53,209 bases of DNA from Actinomycetota bacterium. Lineage in GTDB: Bacteria > Actinomycetota > Geothermincolia > Fen-727 > Anoxymicrobiaceae. The notes below the pieces were generated by a model. That model did no database searches and was not told where the DNA came from. It saw nothing but the letters and a program-made list of their open reading frames with translations. Shown in pieces: positions 40,249 through 49,904 of the stretch (the first letter of the stretch is position 1; each line of letters begins with the position of its first letter). Made by a program: the position numbers and the translations under genes. Location: assembly GCA_018831265.1 (NCBI GenBank), contig JAHJCO010000013.1, positions 1 to 53,209 of the forward strand, read 5' to 3'.

Positions 40249-41043
40249 TCACCGTTTTTTCCAGCGATTCCTTCGCCTGACCACGGTCAATACGTCCGGT
40301 CCGTCCTCGGTCACGGCCACCGTATGCTCGAAGTGGGCCGAGAGGCTGCGGTCCTTCGTTACCACCCGCCAGCAGTCCGCCGACGCCTCCACCTCGTGGG
40401 TCCCGATGTTGACCATCGGCTCGAGCGCCAGCACCATCCCCGGCTTCAGCAGCGGACCGGCCCCGGAGCTTCCGTAGTTGGGGACCGGCGGGTCCTCGTG
40501 CATGCTGGCCCCTATTCCGTGGCCCACGAACCTTCGCACCACGTTGTACCCCGCACCCTCCGCGACCCGCTGCACAGCGGCCGACACGTCCGAAAGCCGG
40601 TTGCCCGGCCTGCACTCCTCGATGGCCTCATCCAGCGCCTGCCTGGTCACCTCGACCAGCCTGCTCGCCTCCGGAAAACCCTCACCCACTATGACCGAAA
40701 CCGCGGCGTCGCCGAAGTAGCCGTCCATCCTGGCGCCGGTGTCTATGCTCAGCAGGTCGCCCTCGACCAGGGGCCTGTCGTCCGGCACCCCGTGCACCAC
40801 CTCGTCGTTGAGCGAGGTACACAGCGTGGCCGGGTACGGCCCGCACTTGATGAAGTCGGGCTGGTAACCCTTGAAGGCGGGGAGCGCCCCTCCGTCCCTT
40901 ATCATCTTCTCGGCCATCCGGTCCAGCTCCATCGTGGTCACGCCAACGGCCACCTTCGCGGCGACCTCCTCGAGGACCCGGGCCACCAGCATGCCCGCCT
41001 TCCTCATCTTCTCGATCTCCTCGCGCGACTTGAGGATGATCAC
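40249..41043 (-). CDS. map: methionine aminopeptidase, type I
   Basis: This 264-aa enzyme removes N-terminal methionine. The metal ligands of type Ia enzymes are visible: Asp in LSIDTGARMDGYFGDAAV (two Asp), His in FVGHGIG, Glu in LALEPMVN and Glu in HFEHTVAVTEDG. NDEVVHGVPD is the substrate-pocket loop. The GTG start directly follows the adk stop codon. The secY-adk-map-infA order is common. Confidence 0.95.
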   Translation of the reverse strand: MIILKSREEIEKMRKAGMLVARVLEEVAAKVAVGVTTMELDRMAEKMIRDGGALPAFKGYQPDFIKCGPYPATLCTSLNDEVVHGVPDDRPLVEGDLLSIDTGARMDGYFGDAAVSVIVGEGFPEASRLVEVTRQALDEAIEECRPGNRLSDVSAAVQRVAEGAGYNVVRRFVGHGIGASMHEDPPVPNYGSSGAGPLLKPGMVLALEPMVNIGTHEVEASADCWRVVTKDRSLSAHFEHTVAVTEDGPDVLTVVRRRNRWKKR

Positions 41044-41703
41044 CTAGCCGCGCCTCTTCTCGATCTCGGCCTTTATGGCGCCATACACCTCGTCGGGCTC
41101 CGCCGCCCCGTCGATGTCCACGACCTTGCCCGAAGGCCGGTAGTGCTCGATCAACGGCTCTGTCTCGCGCCGGTAGACATCCAACCGGTTCAGAATCGTC
41201 TCCTCGTTGTCGTCGCTCCTCCGGACCAGCCCGCCCCCGCAGTCGTCGCAGATCTCCTCGGCGGCCGGCGGGTTGAAGTAGACGTTGAAGTCCCCCCCGC
41301 AATCCGGGGCCGCGCAAGCCCTGCGCCCGAGGATGCGCTTCACGATCACGTCCGGGTCCACCCGGATGTTCACCACCAGGTCCAGCGATTCGGCCCGCTC
41401 GGTCAGGAACTCGTCGAGTGCCTCGGCCTGCTCCCGATTGCGCGGGAAGCCGTCGAGCACGTAGCCGCCGGCCACGTCGCTCCCCATGAGCCTCTCTTTC
41501 GCCACCCCTATTACCACGCTCGCCGGGACCAGCTCGCCGGCGTCCATGTAGGAGGCGGCCTGCTTGCCCAGGGGGGTACCGGCCGCGCGCGCTTCGCGCA
41601 GCATGTCGCCGGTAGAAACCTGCGGCCAGCCGTACTCGGCCACCAGCCTCTTCGCCTGCGTCCCTTTTCCCGCCCCCGGGGGGCCCAGCAGCAACAGGTT
41701 CAC
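41044..41703 (-). CDS. adk: adenylate kinase (long, zinc-LID form)
   Basis: This 219-aa enzyme has the P-loop GPPGAGKGTQA, VLDGFPRNREQA, and a LID domain with cysteines in CAAPDCGG and ICDDCGG that would bind zinc. It interconverts ATP plus AMP with 2 ADP. The GTG start lies 7 bp after the secY stop codon. Confidence 0.95.
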   Translation of the reverse strand: MNLLLLGPPGAGKGTQAKRLVAEYGWPQVSTGDMLREARAAGTPLGKQAASYMDAGELVPASVVIGVAKERLMGSDVAGGYVLDGFPRNREQAEALDEFLTERAESLDLVVNIRVDPDVIVKRILGRRACAAPDCGGDFNVYFNPPAAEEICDDCGGGLVRRSDDNEETILNRLDVYRRETEPLIEHYRPSGKVVDIDGAAEPDEVYGAIKAEIEKRRG

Positions 41704-41710
41704 AACGTAC

Positions 41711-42979
41711 CTACTTACTCAGGAAGCCCTCGTAGTGGCGCATCTGCATCTGCGCCTCGATCTGGGACATCGTCTCCAGGGCCACGCCCACGATGATAAG
41801 CACGGCCGCACCTCCGATGGGGACCTCGCTGGTCCCGAAGTACACGAACATCACGGCCGGGATCAACGCGATCGCGGCCAGGTAGAGGCTTCCCGGGAGG
41901 TTGATGCGGTTGACAACCTTGGAGATGTAGTTGGTGGTGGGCATCCCGGGCCTGATTCCGGGGATGAAGCCCCCGTACTTCTTCAGGTTGTCCGCCAGCT
42001 CGAACGGGTCGAATATTATAGCGGTGTAAAAGTAGGCGAAGAAGATTATCATCCCGGTGTACATGACGAAGTACAGGAGCGACCCCTGCACGAAGCGGTC
42101 CGCGAAGCCCTTCATGGAGGGGATGAACTGGGACAGGATTACCGGGAACGTCATCACGGCGGCGGCGAAGATGATCGGGATGACACCGCTGGTGTTCACC
42201 TTGACCGGGATGTAGGTGCTCGCTCCCGAGTACATCTTCCTGCCACGGACCTGCTTGGCGTACTGGACCGGGATGCGCCTCTCGCCCCTCTCTATGTAGA
42301 CCACGCCCATTACGATGAGGACCGCGAACACCGCCAGCACACCCAGAAGCGCGGGCTGCCGGTTGTAGGCCGCCCTCACCAGGTTGCTGGTCTCGGTAGG
42401 CATCGCGGCGATGATCCCCGCGAAGATCAGGATGGACATGCCGTTCCCGACCCCGCGGTCGGTTATCAGCTCGCCCAGCCACATCAACAGCGCCATTCCC
42501 GCCACCAGGGTGAATACTATGAGCGCGCCCTTGGCGAAAGTCAGGTCCGGCAGGATCGCGTACTTGGTGTTCCTGCTGAAGGACACCACCAGGCTAGCCG
42601 ACTGCAGGGTGGCCAGGACCAGGGTCATGTAGCGTACGACCTTCGTAATCTTCTTTCTGCCGAGCTCGCCTTCCTCGTGCCACTCCTTGATCTTGGGTAT
42701 GACCGCGGAGAGCAGCTCCATGATGATCTCCGCCGTGATGTAGGGCATGATGCCCAGCCCGAAGATAGCCATGCGCGACAGCCCGCCGCCGGTGAATATG
42801 TTGAGGAACTGCATGAGGCTGTTGTCCGCCATGCTGTCCGCGAGCGCCTTCAGGCTGACCCCGGGCGCGGGGATGAAGCAGCCGACCCTGTACAGCGCGA
42901 GTATGAAAAAGGTGAAGAGGATCTTCTTTCTCAAGTCCGGGATCTTGAAAGCGTCCCGGAACCCGGAGAAGATGCGCAC
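41711..42979 (-). CDS. secY: preprotein translocase subunit SecY
   Basis: This 422-aa integral membrane protein has the ten-helix pattern of the Sec channel, with YRVGCFIPAPGV near the N terminus, GLGIMPYITAEIIMELL, a positively charged cytoplasmic loop (EEGELGRKKITKV), RGVGNGMSILIFAGI and the PGIRPGMPT region. The GTG start overlaps the rplO stop codon, with GAGGTG upstream, so translation is coupled. Confidence 0.96.
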   Translation of the reverse strand: MRIFSGFRDAFKIPDLRKKILFTFFILALYRVGCFIPAPGVSLKALADSMADNSLMQFLNIFTGGGLSRMAIFGLGIMPYITAEIIMELLSAVIPKIKEWHEEGELGRKKITKVVRYMTLVLATLQSASLVVSFSRNTKYAILPDLTFAKGALIVFTLVAGMALLMWLGELITDRGVGNGMSILIFAGIIAAMPTETSNLVRAAYNRQPALLGVLAVFAVLIVMGVVYIERGERRIPVQYAKQVRGRKMYSGASTYIPVKVNTSGVIPIIFAAAVMTFPVILSQFIPSMKGFADRFVQGSLLYFVMYTGMIIFFAYFYTAIIFDPFELADNLKKYGGFIPGIRPGMPTTNYISKVVNRINLPGSLYLAAIALIPAVMFVYFGTSEVPIGGAAVLIIVGVALETMSQIEAQMQMRHYEGFLSK

Positions 42980-43437
42980 TATATCACCTCGGCGGAGCCA
43001 CCCGCCTCCTCGATCTTCCGTCGGGCGGACTCGGTGAAGGCGTGCGCCTTGACGGTCAGCTTGAGCGACAACTCGCCGTCCCCCAGGATCTTGACCTGGT
43101 AGCGCTCCTTGCGGATGAGGCCCTCCCGGGCGAGCACGGCGGGGTCCACCGTATCGCCGGCCTTGAACCGGGCGAGGTCGCGGACGTTCACCAGCGCGTA
43201 CTCCCTGCGGGTGCGCGGGGTGAAGCCGCCCAGCTTAGGGACCCTCCGGGTGAGAGGCATCTGGCCTCCCTCGAAGCCGATCTTCGAGTGCGAGCCGGAG
43301 CGCGCGTTCTGCCCCTTCTGTCCGCGGCCGGCCGTCTTTCCTCCACCGGCCGAATGGCCCCTGCCGATCCGCTTGCGCTCCCTGCGGGAGCCCGGCGCGG
43401 GCTTCAGGTTGTGCAGTCGCAGCCCTTCGTCTTCCAT
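42979..43437 (-). CDS. rplO: 50S ribosomal protein L15
   Basis: This 152-aa protein has LHNLKPAPGSRRERKRIGRG, the glycine-rich AGGGKTAGRGQKGQNARSG, GFEGGQMPLTRRVPKLGGF and a C-terminal globular domain. It is directly followed by secY in an overlapping arrangement. Confidence 0.96.
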   Translation of the reverse strand: MEDEGLRLHNLKPAPGSRRERKRIGRGHSAGGGKTAGRGQKGQNARSGSHSKIGFEGGQMPLTRRVPKLGGFTPRTRREYALVNVRDLARFKAGDTVDPAVLAREGLIRKERYQVKILGDGELSLKLTVKAHAFTESARRKIEEAGGSAEVI

Positions 43438-43665
43438 CTACCGCTTTCCTTCGCTAGCCGCGGCTTTGCGCGGTTTGGCCGCGGGCACCTCCTCCACCTC
43501 GACCAGGTGCCTGACCTTGAATATCATCCCCCTGATCTCGGGGCGGTCGTCCTTCTCGACGGTCTGGCCGATGCGCTTGAGTCCCAGTGCCCGGACTGTC
43601 CCGCGCTGGTCGGCCGGCCGGCCCACCAGCCCCTTCTTGAGCGTTACCTTAAGCCTCGAGCTCAT
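43438..43665 (-). CDS. rpmD: 50S ribosomal protein L30 with a short C-terminal extension
   Basis: This 75-aa protein has L30 core features [34 protein letters not shown] and [15 protein letters not shown]. About 15 residues rich in Ala, Lys and Pro follow the usual end. The start overlaps rpsE by 17 nt. Confidence 0.93.
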   Translation of the reverse strand: MSSRLKVTLKKGLVGRPADQRGTVRALGLKRIGQTVEKDDRPEIRGMIFKVRHLVEVEEVPAAKPRKAAASEGKR

Positions 43666-44179
43666 CGAAGATGTTCCTTCCCCGTATCTCCTCGACCCGC
43701 TTGCCGCGGATCCGCGCCACGTCCTCCGGGCTGCGCAGCGTGCGCAGGCCTTCGACGGTGGCCTTGATGACGTTCAGGGGGTTGTCGGAGCCCAGGCTCT
43801 TGGTGAGTATGTCCTTTATCCCCGCCAGCTCGACCACGGGCCTGACCGCCCCGCCGGCGATCACGCCGGTACCGGGCGAAGCCGGCTTGAGCAGCACCCT
43901 CGCGGCGCCGAACTTGCCCTCTATCTGGTGCGTTATCGTGCCCTCCACCATCGGGACGGTGAACATGCTCTTGCGCGCCTTCTCCGCGCCCTTGTCTATG
44001 GCAAGGGGGACCTCCCGCGCCTTGCCGTAGCCGACCCCTACACGGCCGTGGCCGTCACCGACCACCACCAGCGCGGTGAATGAGAACCGCCGGCCGCCCT
44101 TGACCACCTTGGCCACCCTGTTCACATGGACGACCTGCTGCCTGAGTTCCTCTGTTTCCTGGACCTGCGAACGGTCCAT
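43649..44179 (-). CDS. rpsE: 30S ribosomal protein S5
   Basis: This 176-aa protein has [56 protein letters not shown] and [15 protein letters not shown]. The start is ATG 44179 with AGGAGG 5 nt ahead; a GTG two codons upstream is possible. S5 contributes to decoding accuracy. Confidence 0.95.
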   Translation of the reverse strand: MDRSQVQETEELRQQVVHVNRVAKVVKGGRRFSFTALVVVGDGHGRVGVGYGKAREVPLAIDKGAEKARKSMFTVPMVEGTITHQIEGKFGAARVLLKPASPGTGVIAGGAVRPVVELAGIKDILTKSLGSDNPLNVIKATVEGLRTLRSPEDVARIRGKRVEEIRGRNIFDELEA

Positions 44180-44188
44180 CCACACCTC

Positions 44189-44560
44189 CTAAAAAACGAG
44201 CCCGTTTTCCCTGGCCGCATCGGCCAGGGCCTTGACCCTGCCGTGGTACTTGTATCCACCGCGGTCGAACACCACCTTGGTGACGCCCTTCTCCGCGGCC
44301 CTCTTCGCGCAGGCCTCCCCCACCAGCTTCGCCATGTCGGTCTTGGAGGTCCCCTTCGCGGATCGGAACTGCTTCTCCATGCTCGACGCGGAGACCAGTG
44401 TGACCCCCAGGTCGTCGTCTATCACCTGGCAGGACATGCCCCGGTTGGCCCTGAACACGACCAGGCGCGGGCGCTCGGCCGTGCCCGATATCTTCTTACG
44501 AACGCTCTTGCGGCGCCTTGCACGACCCCGCTTCGGCTTGAGGACGCCTGACTCGCTCAC
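44189..44560 (-). CDS. rplR: 50S ribosomal protein L18
   Basis: This 123-aa 5S rRNA-binding protein has [54 protein letters not shown] and the end [12 protein letters not shown]. The GTG start overlaps the rplF stop codon (GTGA). Confidence 0.95.
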   Translation of the reverse strand: MSESGVLKPKRGRARRRKSVRKKISGTAERPRLVVFRANRGMSCQVIDDDLGVTLVSASSMEKQFRSAKGTSKTDMAKLVGEACAKRAAEKGVTKVVFDRGGYKYHGRVKALADAARENGLVF

Positions 44561-45093
44561 TTGATCGCCTTCCCCACCTTCCTGCGCACGTACTCGTCTC
44601 TGTAGCGGATGCCTTTGCCCTTGTAGGGATCGGGCTTGCGAAGCGCCCGTATGTCGGCCGCCACCTGTCCCACCTTCTGCTTGTCGCAGCCACGGATGAT
44701 GATGCGGGTCGGTATGGGCACCTCGAAGTCGATGCCCGCCGGCGCGTCCACCGCCCTCGGGTGCGAGTACCCGAGCTGCAGCTCCAGGGTCTTCCCCTTC
44801 AGGACGGCGCGGTACCCGACGCCCTGTATCTCGAGCATCTTCTCGAAGCCCTCGGTGACCCCGCGGACCATGTTGGCGATCAGGGTGCGGTACAGGCCGT
44901 GCATGGAGCGGTCGTACGCCTCGTCGGTCTCCCTGGTGACCAGCAGCACGTTACCCTCCTGGGCGACCTTGATCCTCTCCGAGATCTCCTGGGAGAGCTC
45001 GCCCTTGGGTCCCTTCACCCTCACCAGGTTGCCGTCGACGGTGATGCTCGCCCCCACCGGCACCTCTATGGGCATCTTTCCTACGCGTGACAT
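44557..45093 (-). CDS. rplF: 50S ribosomal protein L6
   Basis: This 178-aa protein has [43 protein letters not shown] and the end [21 protein letters not shown]. Two similar beta-alpha domains are expected. A 71-bp gap to rpsH holds a strong hairpin. Confidence 0.96.
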   Translation of the reverse strand: MSRVGKMPIEVPVGASITVDGNLVRVKGPKGELSQEISERIKVAQEGNVLLVTRETDEAYDRSMHGLYRTLIANMVRGVTEGFEKMLEIQGVGYRAVLKGKTLELQLGYSHPRAVDAPAGIDFEVPIPTRIIIRGCDKQKVGQVAADIRALRKPDPYKGKGIRYRDEYVRRKVGKAIK

Positions 45094-45119
45094 CTGTCTA
45101 TCCTCTTGGCTTCTTCACT

Positions 45120-45139
45120 CCCGGGCTAAAGAGCCCGGG
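45120..45139. repeat. CCCGGGCT-AAAG-AGCCCGGG hairpin between rpsH and rplF
   Basis: A perfect 8-bp GC-rich stem with a 4-base loop lies 25 bp downstream of the rpsH stop codon, in the longest gap of the spc operon (71 bp). It may attenuate transcription, protect a processed 3' end or simply be a REP-like repeat; no U-tract follows in the direction of transcription. Confidence 0.55.
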
Positions 45140-45164
45140 CTCAATCGTGTTGTCGGACCATCTG

Positions 45165-45563
45165 CTACCAGACGTAGCAGACGACCTCTCCGCCTACGCC
45201 GTGTACCCGCGCCTCCTTCTCGGTCATCACGCCCTTGGAGGTCGAGAGTATCGCTATGCCGAGGCCTCCCAGCACCCTGGGCAGGCCGTCCTTCCTCGCG
45301 TACACCCGGAGACCGGGCGTGCTTATCCGCTTCAACCCCGAGATCACGGCCCTGCGGTCGGTCCCGTACTTGAGGTGGACCACGATGGTATCGAAGTTTC
45401 CCTGCTTCTCCACCTCGTACTTCCTGATATAGCCCTCGCGGTGCAGGATACGCGCGATCTCGACCTTGGTCCTGGAGGCGGGAATATCCACGCGCTCCTT
45501 GCTGGCCCTGCTCGCGTTCCTGATGCGGGTAAGCATGTCCGCGATGGGATCGGTCATTGTCAT
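45165..45563 (-). CDS. rpsH: 30S ribosomal protein S8
   Basis: This 132-aa protein has [15 protein letters not shown] near the start, [29 protein letters not shown] and [18 protein letters not shown]. The start is ATG 45563, 7 nt after GGGAGG; the open frame upstream to 45671 overlaps the S14 gene and is not coding. In model bacteria S8 is the spc operon repressor. Confidence 0.96.
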   Translation of the reverse strand: MTMTDPIADMLTRIRNASRASKERVDIPASRTKVEIARILHREGYIRKYEVEKQGNFDTIVVHLKYGTDRRAVISGLKRISTPGLRVYARKDGLPRVLGGLGIAILSTSKGVMTEKEARVHGVGGEVVCYVW

Positions 45564-45576
45564 CGAGAAGCCTCCC

Positions 45577-45762
45577 CTACCAGCTCGACTTGGTGACGCC
45601 CGGCAGCTCGCCCCGGTGAGCCAGCTCGCGAAGGCATATCCGGCACAGCTTGAACTTCCGGTAGAACCCACGGGGCCTGCCGCAGCGCTCGCAGCGGTTG
45701 TACGCCTGGGTGCGCTGCCTGGGCTTCCTGTGTTGCCTGACCACCTGCGACTTCTTCGCCAA
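45577..45762 (-). CDS. rpsZ: 30S ribosomal protein S14, zinc-binding (type Z)
   Basis: This 61-aa protein is the short S14 with [20 protein letters not shown] forming a C-x2-C...C-x2-C zinc site, followed by [18 protein letters not shown]. The TTG start at 45762 follows GGGGG by 4 nt. Confidence 0.95.
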   Translation of the reverse strand: MAKKSQVVRQHRKPRQRTQAYNRCERCGRPRGFYRKFKLCRICLRELAHRGELPGVTKSSW

Positions 45763-45774
45763 GCTACCCCCTCG

Positions 45775-46341
45775 TCACTTCGCCTTGAAAGGGAACCCCA
45801 GGCCTTCCAGCAGGGCCTCCCCCTCGTCGTCGGTGCGGGCGCTGGTCACCACCGTGATGTCCATGCCCCTCACCTTGTCGATCTTGTCGTAGTCGATCTC
45901 AGGGAAGATGAGCTGCTCCTCCACTCCTGTGGAGTAGTTGCCGTGGCCGTCGAACGACTGGCGCGTCAGCCCCCTGAAGTCTCTTACCCTGGGCAGCGCT
46001 ATGGAAAGCAGCCTGTCCAGGAACTCGTACATCCTCTCGCCCCGCAGTGTCACCTTGCACCCGACGGTCATCCCCGCCCTCAGCCGGAAACCGGCCACGG
46101 ACCTCCTGGCCTTGATGATGAGGGGCTTCTGCCCTGTGATGATCGAAAGGTCGGTCGCAGCCGAATCCACGGTCTTGGGGTTGGTGGTGCCCTCCCCCAC
46201 GCCCATGTTCACCACGACCTTCTCCAGGCGCGGCACCTGGAGCCGGTTCTTGTACTCGAACTGCTCCATGAGCATCGGGACCACGTCTTCCTCGTATGTC
46301 TCCCGCAGGCGCGGGACGTACTTCTCTTCGTTGTCCGCCAT
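45775..46341 (-). CDS. rplE: 50S ribosomal protein L5
   Basis: This 188-aa 5S rRNA-binding protein has [49 protein letters not shown] and [20 protein letters not shown]. The ATG overlaps the rplX stop codon (TGATG). Confidence 0.96.
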   Translation of the reverse strand: MADNEEKYVPRLRETYEEDVVPMLMEQFEYKNRLQVPRLEKVVVNMGVGEGTTNPKTVDSAATDLSIITGQKPLIIKARRSVAGFRLRAGMTVGCKVTLRGERMYEFLDRLLSIALPRVRDFRGLTRQSFDGHGNYSTGVEEQLIFPEIDYDKIDKVRGMDITVVTSARTDDEGEALLEGLGFPFKAK

Positions 46342-46658
46342 CAGAACTCACGCTCGCATTTCGCACACACCCGGGAGAACGACTTGCGGCCCTTGCGCAC
46401 CCGCTTGACCCTGGTGGGGCGCTCGCAGCCGGGGCAGAGCAACATGACGTTGGAGGCATCGATGGGCAGCTCCCAGTCCACGACCCCTCCCTGGGGGTTC
46501 GACTGGCTGGGGCGCACGTGCTTCTTGGACCTGTTGATGCCCTCGACTATCAGCTTTCGCTCCTCGGGGTTGGTCTTGAGCACCTTGCCTCGTTTTCCGG
46601 CGTCCTTGCCCTTGGTGACCTCGACCGTATCGCCTTTTCTAACTTGTAAGCTCTTCAC
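46341..46658 (-). CDS. rplX: 50S ribosomal protein L24 with zinc-ribbon-like cysteines
   Basis: This 105-aa protein has the KOW domain ([20 protein letters not shown]) and the [13 protein letters not shown] segment. The C-terminal half has four cysteines in two pairs, CPGC and CAKC, so a zinc ribbon is likely; many bacterial L24 proteins lack these. The GTG start at 46658 follows AGGAG by 5 nt. Confidence 0.95.
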   Translation of the reverse strand: MKSLQVRKGDTVEVTKGKDAGKRGKVLKTNPEERKLIVEGINRSKKHVRPSQSNPQGGVVDWELPIDASNVMLLCPGCERPTRVKRVRKGRKSFSRVCAKCEREF

Positions 46659-46666
46659 GACAACTC

Positions 46667-47035
46667 CTAGAGCACCTCGGGTGACAGCGAGATGATCTTC
46701 ATGAACTCCTTGCTCCGCAGCTCGCGCGCCACCGGCCCGAATATCCTGGTCCCGCGTGGATTCTTCTGGTTGTCGATCAGCACCACCGCGTTCTCGTCGA
46801 ACTTGATGTAGCTGCCATCGGGGCGCCGGTGCTCCTTCTTGGTGCGCACCACCACCGCCTTGACGACGTCGCCCTTCTTGACCGCTGAGCCGGGGATGGC
46901 CTCCTTGACGGTGCCCACCACGATATCGCCCACGGAGGCGTAACGGCGTCCGCTGCCGCCCAGCACCTTTATCACGAGAACCTCCCTGGCCCCCGTGTTG
47001 TCCGCTACCCTTACTCTGGATTCCTGCTGGATCAT
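46667..47035 (-). CDS. rplN: 50S ribosomal protein L14
   Basis: This 122-aa protein has the canonical length and [19 protein letters not shown] start, [37 protein letters not shown] and [14 protein letters not shown]. The open frame begins 17 codons earlier, inside the rpsQ end; ATG 47035 is the true start by homology. Confidence 0.97.
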   Translation of the reverse strand: MIQQESRVRVADNTGAREVLVIKVLGGSGRRYASVGDIVVGTVKEAIPGSAVKKGDVVKAVVVRTKKEHRRPDGSYIKFDENAVVLIDNQKNPRGTRIFGPVARELRSKEFMKIISLSPEVL

Positions 47036-47049
47036 CGCAGTCTCCCGGC

Positions 47050-47307
47050 CTACCTCGCCTTTTCCAGCACCTTGACCAGGCGCCACCTCTTGGTCTTTGA
47101 GATCGGCCTGGTCTCCATCACCTCGACCTTGTCACCCTGGGCGCACTCGTTCTTCTCGTCGTGCGCGTAGAGCTTGCTGGTACGCTTGATGATCTTCCCG
47201 TAGAGCGGGTGCCTGACCCTGGACTCGACCGCGACCACGATGGTCTTGTCCATTGCGTCCGACACGACCCTGCCTACTCTGACTTTCCGCGAAGGCCTCT
47301 TCGCCAT
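47050..47307 (-). CDS. rpsQ: 30S ribosomal protein S17
   Basis: This 85-aa OB-fold protein has the features [38 protein letters not shown] and [17 protein letters not shown]. It is in the standard place between rpmC and rplN. Confidence 0.96.
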   Translation of the reverse strand: MAKRPSRKVRVGRVVSDAMDKTIVVAVESRVRHPLYGKIIKRTSKLYAHDEKNECAQGDKVEVMETRPISKTKRWRLVKVLEKAR

Positions 47308-47316
47308 TTCTACCGC

Positions 47317-47688
47317 CTATAGGTCCCTTAGCTCTTCCTCTACCTCTTCCTCGAGCTGCTCCTCGGTCTCCACCGGTTCAGCCTCGATCGCCAGCTCCTC
47401 CTCGTCCGCCAGCTCCTCTTCCTCGGTGACGGCGAGCTCCTCGGGCTCCTCCATCGCCACGTACTCCTCGGCGGCCTCGAAGGCCTCGGCGTGGATCGCG
47501 AACTCCCGCTCGGTCATCACCGTGCATACCCGGGCGATGTCCCTGCGGGCCTCCTTTATCTTCATGGGGTTGTCCAGCTGCCCGGTTGCATGCTGGAATC
47601 TCAGGTTGAACAGCGTCTCCTTGAGCTCCCTGAGCTTGTCCTCCAGCTCGCCGGAGTCGAGCACCCTCAGTTCCCTCGCCGTGAGCAT
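47317..47688 (-). CDS. rpmC: 50S ribosomal protein L29 with long acidic C-terminal tail
   Basis: The first 65 residues are an ordinary L29 (ELEDKLRELKETLFNLRFQH, ATGQLDNPMKIKEARRDIAR). About 58 more residues follow, half of them Glu or Asp (EEPEELAVTEEEELADEEEL). L29 usually ends near residue 65-70. The tail stays in frame with normal codon use and ends at its own TAG, so it is a genuine extension. L29 sits beside the polypeptide exit, so the tail could project into the region where nascent-chain factors bind. Confidence 0.93.
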   Translation of the reverse strand: MLTARELRVLDSGELEDKLRELKETLFNLRFQHATGQLDNPMKIKEARRDIARVCTVMTEREFAIHAEAFEAAEEYVAMEEPEELAVTEEEELADEEELAIEAEPVETEEQLEEEVEEELRDL

Positions 47689-47711
47689 CTATCTACCTCC
47701 ACGCACGGTGG

Positions 47712-48122
47712 TCAGTCTTCCCTCTTCACGAACCGGCACTTCATCGGCAGCTTGTGGCCCGCCAGCCGCATCGCTTCCCTCGCGGTCGGCTCGCTGACCC
47801 CCGCCAGCTCGAACATGACCTTGCCCGGCTTCACCGGCGCCACCCAGAACTCCGGGTTGCCCTTTCCGCTGCCCATCCTGGTCTCGGCCGGCTTCTTTGA
47901 GACCGGCTTGTGAGGGAAGATGTTTATCCAGACCTTCCCCGACCTCTTGATGTGGCGGGTCATCGCGACTCGGGCGGCCTCTATCTGGCGCGCGGTCACC
48001 CACGCGGGCTCAAGCGCCTGGAGTCCGTAGTCTCCGAAGTTGACCCGGGTCCCTCCCTTGGCGCTCCCCTTCAGCCTGCCCCGCTGCACCTTACGGTGGG
48101 GCGGCCTCTTGGGCATCAGCAT
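47712..48122 (-). CDS. rplP: 50S ribosomal protein L16
   Basis: This 136-aa protein has [56 protein letters not shown] and the [19 protein letters not shown] loop that reaches the tRNA site. The ATG shares its A with the rpsC stop codon. Confidence 0.96.
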   Translation of the reverse strand: MLMPKRPPHRKVQRGRLKGSAKGGTRVNFGDYGLQALEPAWVTARQIEAARVAMTRHIKRSGKVWINIFPHKPVSKKPAETRMGSGKGNPEFWVAPVKPGKVMFELAGVSEPTAREAMRLAGHKLPMKCRFVKRED

Positions 48123-49105
48123 TACTCGCTCGCCTCCTCGTCACCGGCCGGTGTCTCCGGGACCTCCGCCGTCTCCGCCGCCTCCGGGGTCTGGGCGGGC
48201 GGCGCGTCCTCGGGCGAGGACTCCTCCACCACCGCGGTCTCCTGTATCTCCGGCTCGGCACCGACGGCGGCCTCGACCTCAGAGGCGACCTCCGCCTCTA
48301 CCTCCACCGCGGTGGTCGGGGGCTCGACGGCCGCAGCCGGCTCCGGCACCTTCGCGGGCTCCGCGGGCGCCGGAGCCTGCCGGCCCGCTCCTTTTGAAGG
48401 CCTCGGTCCCTCACCCCCACGGGGCCTCGAGGGACGCGCCGATCCGAGGGAAGGCGGCATAGCCCGCTCCTCCTCGCGTTTCCCCGACACGTCTCCCTTG
48501 TAGATCCAGACTTTGACGCCTATGCGCCCGAAGGTGGTTCTGGCCTCCACGAAGCCGTAGTCCACGTCGGCGCGCAGCGTGTGCAGCGGAACCCGGCCTT
48601 CCCGGTACCACTCCCGGCGGGCCATTTCCGCGCCACCCAGGCGCCCGGAGCACTGGACCTTGATCCCCTGCGCTCCATCCCGCATAGCGTTTGAGACCGC
48701 CCTCTTCATGGCTCTACGGAAGGAGACCCTCCCTGATATCTGCTCGGCTATGTTGCGGGCCGTAAGGGTGGCGTCGAGGTCGGGGCGCGAGACCTCCATG
48801 ATATTCACCGAAACGTCGTGACCCACCATGCCGATAAGGTCGTCCCGAATCTTGTCCACCTCGCTGCCCTTGCGGCCGATGACGATCCCCGGGCGGGCGG
48901 TGTGCACGTTGACCGCGAGCTCCTTGGCCTTGCGCTCGATCTCGACCTTGGACACCGCGGCGTTGTACAGGCGGTCGGTCAGGTACCTTCGTATCCTGAT
49001 GTCCTCCTGGACCAGGTCCGGGTACTCCTTGTCGGCGATCCAGCGGGAGGTCCAGTCGTTTATGATCCCCAGCCGGAACCCGTACGGGTGTACTTTCTGA
49101 CCCAA
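48122..49105 (-). CDS. rpsC: 30S ribosomal protein S3 with long Ala/Pro/Glu-rich tail
   Basis: The 213-residue core is standard: [20 protein letters not shown], the KH motif with [11 protein letters not shown], and [21 protein letters not shown] tail of about 114 residues follows, first basic and Pro-rich ([16 protein letters not shown]), then strongly acidic with Ala, Val and Pro. S3 lies at the mRNA entry. S3 extensions are known in some actinobacteria and others, but this one is long. Confidence 0.94.
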   Translation of the reverse strand: MGQKVHPYGFRLGIINDWTSRWIADKEYPDLVQEDIRIRRYLTDRLYNAAVSKVEIERKAKELAVNVHTARPGIVIGRKGSEVDKIRDDLIGMVGHDVSVNIMEVSRPDLDATLTARNIAEQISGRVSFRRAMKRAVSNAMRDGAQGIKVQCSGRLGGAEMARREWYREGRVPLHTLRADVDYGFVEARTTFGRIGVKVWIYKGDVSGKREEERAMPPSLGSARPSRPRGGEGPRPSKGAGRQAPAPAEPAKVPEPAAAVEPPTTAVEVEAEVASEVEAAVGAEPEIQETAVVEESSPEDAPPAQTPEAAETAEVPETPAGDEEASE

Positions 49106-49107
49106 AG

Positions 49108-49887
49108 CTACTCCTCGCTCTTCTCGGTCGCCTTGCCCCTGCGTCGGCGCTTCGCGGGCTCGGACTTCGCGGAGGGCTCCTCTTTCACCGGGACTTCCTC
49201 GGGCTCTTCGGCCTCCCCGGCCTCCCCGGGCTCCTCGGCTTCCTCCTCGATACCGGGTTCGCCTGCCTCCGGTTCAATATCATCTTCGCCAGCCGTATCG
49301 CCCTCCGGCGCCTCCGGCGCGGTATCCTGATCGGCTACCTCCGGTCCACCTTCAGCTTCGCCGGCCGCATCGCCCGCGGGCGCCTCCGGCGCGGTATCCT
49401 GATCGGCTACCTCCGGTCCACCTTCAGCTTCGGTGGCCACATCGCCCGCAGGCGCCTCCGGCGCGTCCTCGACCTCGGGCTCCTCAGCCGCCTTCTTAGG
49501 CCTGCGGCGCGGCACCATCCTGGCCAGCCCCCTGCGCCGGGCCACCTTCTCGGGCTCGCGCTCGTCGAGGATGACCGTGATGTGGCTGGTCCGCTTGTTG
49601 ATGCGGGTGGGCCTGCCGTACGCGCGCGGGCGCCACCTCTTGAGCGTCGGCCCCTCGTCCACGAACACCTTCGAGACGTAGAGCGCCTCCGGGGAAAGCC
49701 CGTTGTTGTTCTCCGCGTTGGCGAGCGCGCTCATCAGGACCTTTGAGACTATCTGGGCCGCGGCCTTGGGTGAGTACTCCAGTATCTGCTGGGCTTCACC
49801 CACGTCCTTGCCCCTGATGAGGTCCACAACCAGCCGCGCCTTCTGCGGGCTGACCCTCACAAATCTTGCTACCGCCCTTGTCTCCAC
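49108..49887 (-). CDS. rplV: 50S ribosomal protein L22 with 145-residue acidic repetitive tail
   Basis: Residues 1-112 are L22 ([60 protein letters not shown]). A basic joint (about 115-130) leads to a tail of about 130 residues rich in Glu, Ala, Pro, Gly and Asp with a 24-residue tandem repeat ([12 protein letters not shown] unit), ending in a Lys/Arg stretch. L22 normally ends near residue 115. The GTG start at 49887 has only a weak ribosome site. Confidence 0.93.
   Translation of the reverse strand: METRAVARFVRVSPQKARLVVDLIRGKDVGEAQQILEYSPKAAAQIVSKVLMSALANAENNNGLSPEALYVSKVFVDEGPTLKRWRPRAYGRPTRINKRTSHITVILDEREPEKVARRRGLARMVPRRRPKKAAEEPEVEDAPEAPAGDVATEAEGGPEVADQDTAPEAPAGDAAGEAEGGPEVADQDTAPEAPEGDTAGEDDIEPEAGEPGIEEEAEEPGEAGEAEEPEEVPVKEEPSAKSEPAKRRRRGKATEKSEE
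49321..49464. repeat. 72-bp tandem repeat in the rplV tail
   Basis: Two adjacent 72-bp units, 49321-49392 and 49393-49464, differ at only a few positions in their first 60 bp and encode the 24-residue repeat of the L22 tail. The period is a multiple of three, so changes in copy number would keep the frame. Confidence 0.85.
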
Positions 49888-49904
49888 TATCCCACGCTCT
49901 CTCG

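Noticed and set aside
49108..49500. Frameshift or fusion at the rplV 3' end
   Set aside because: The frame stays open with normal codon bias to a stop 3 bp before rpsC. The tail is acidic low-complexity like those of S3 and L29, so it is an extension, not an error.
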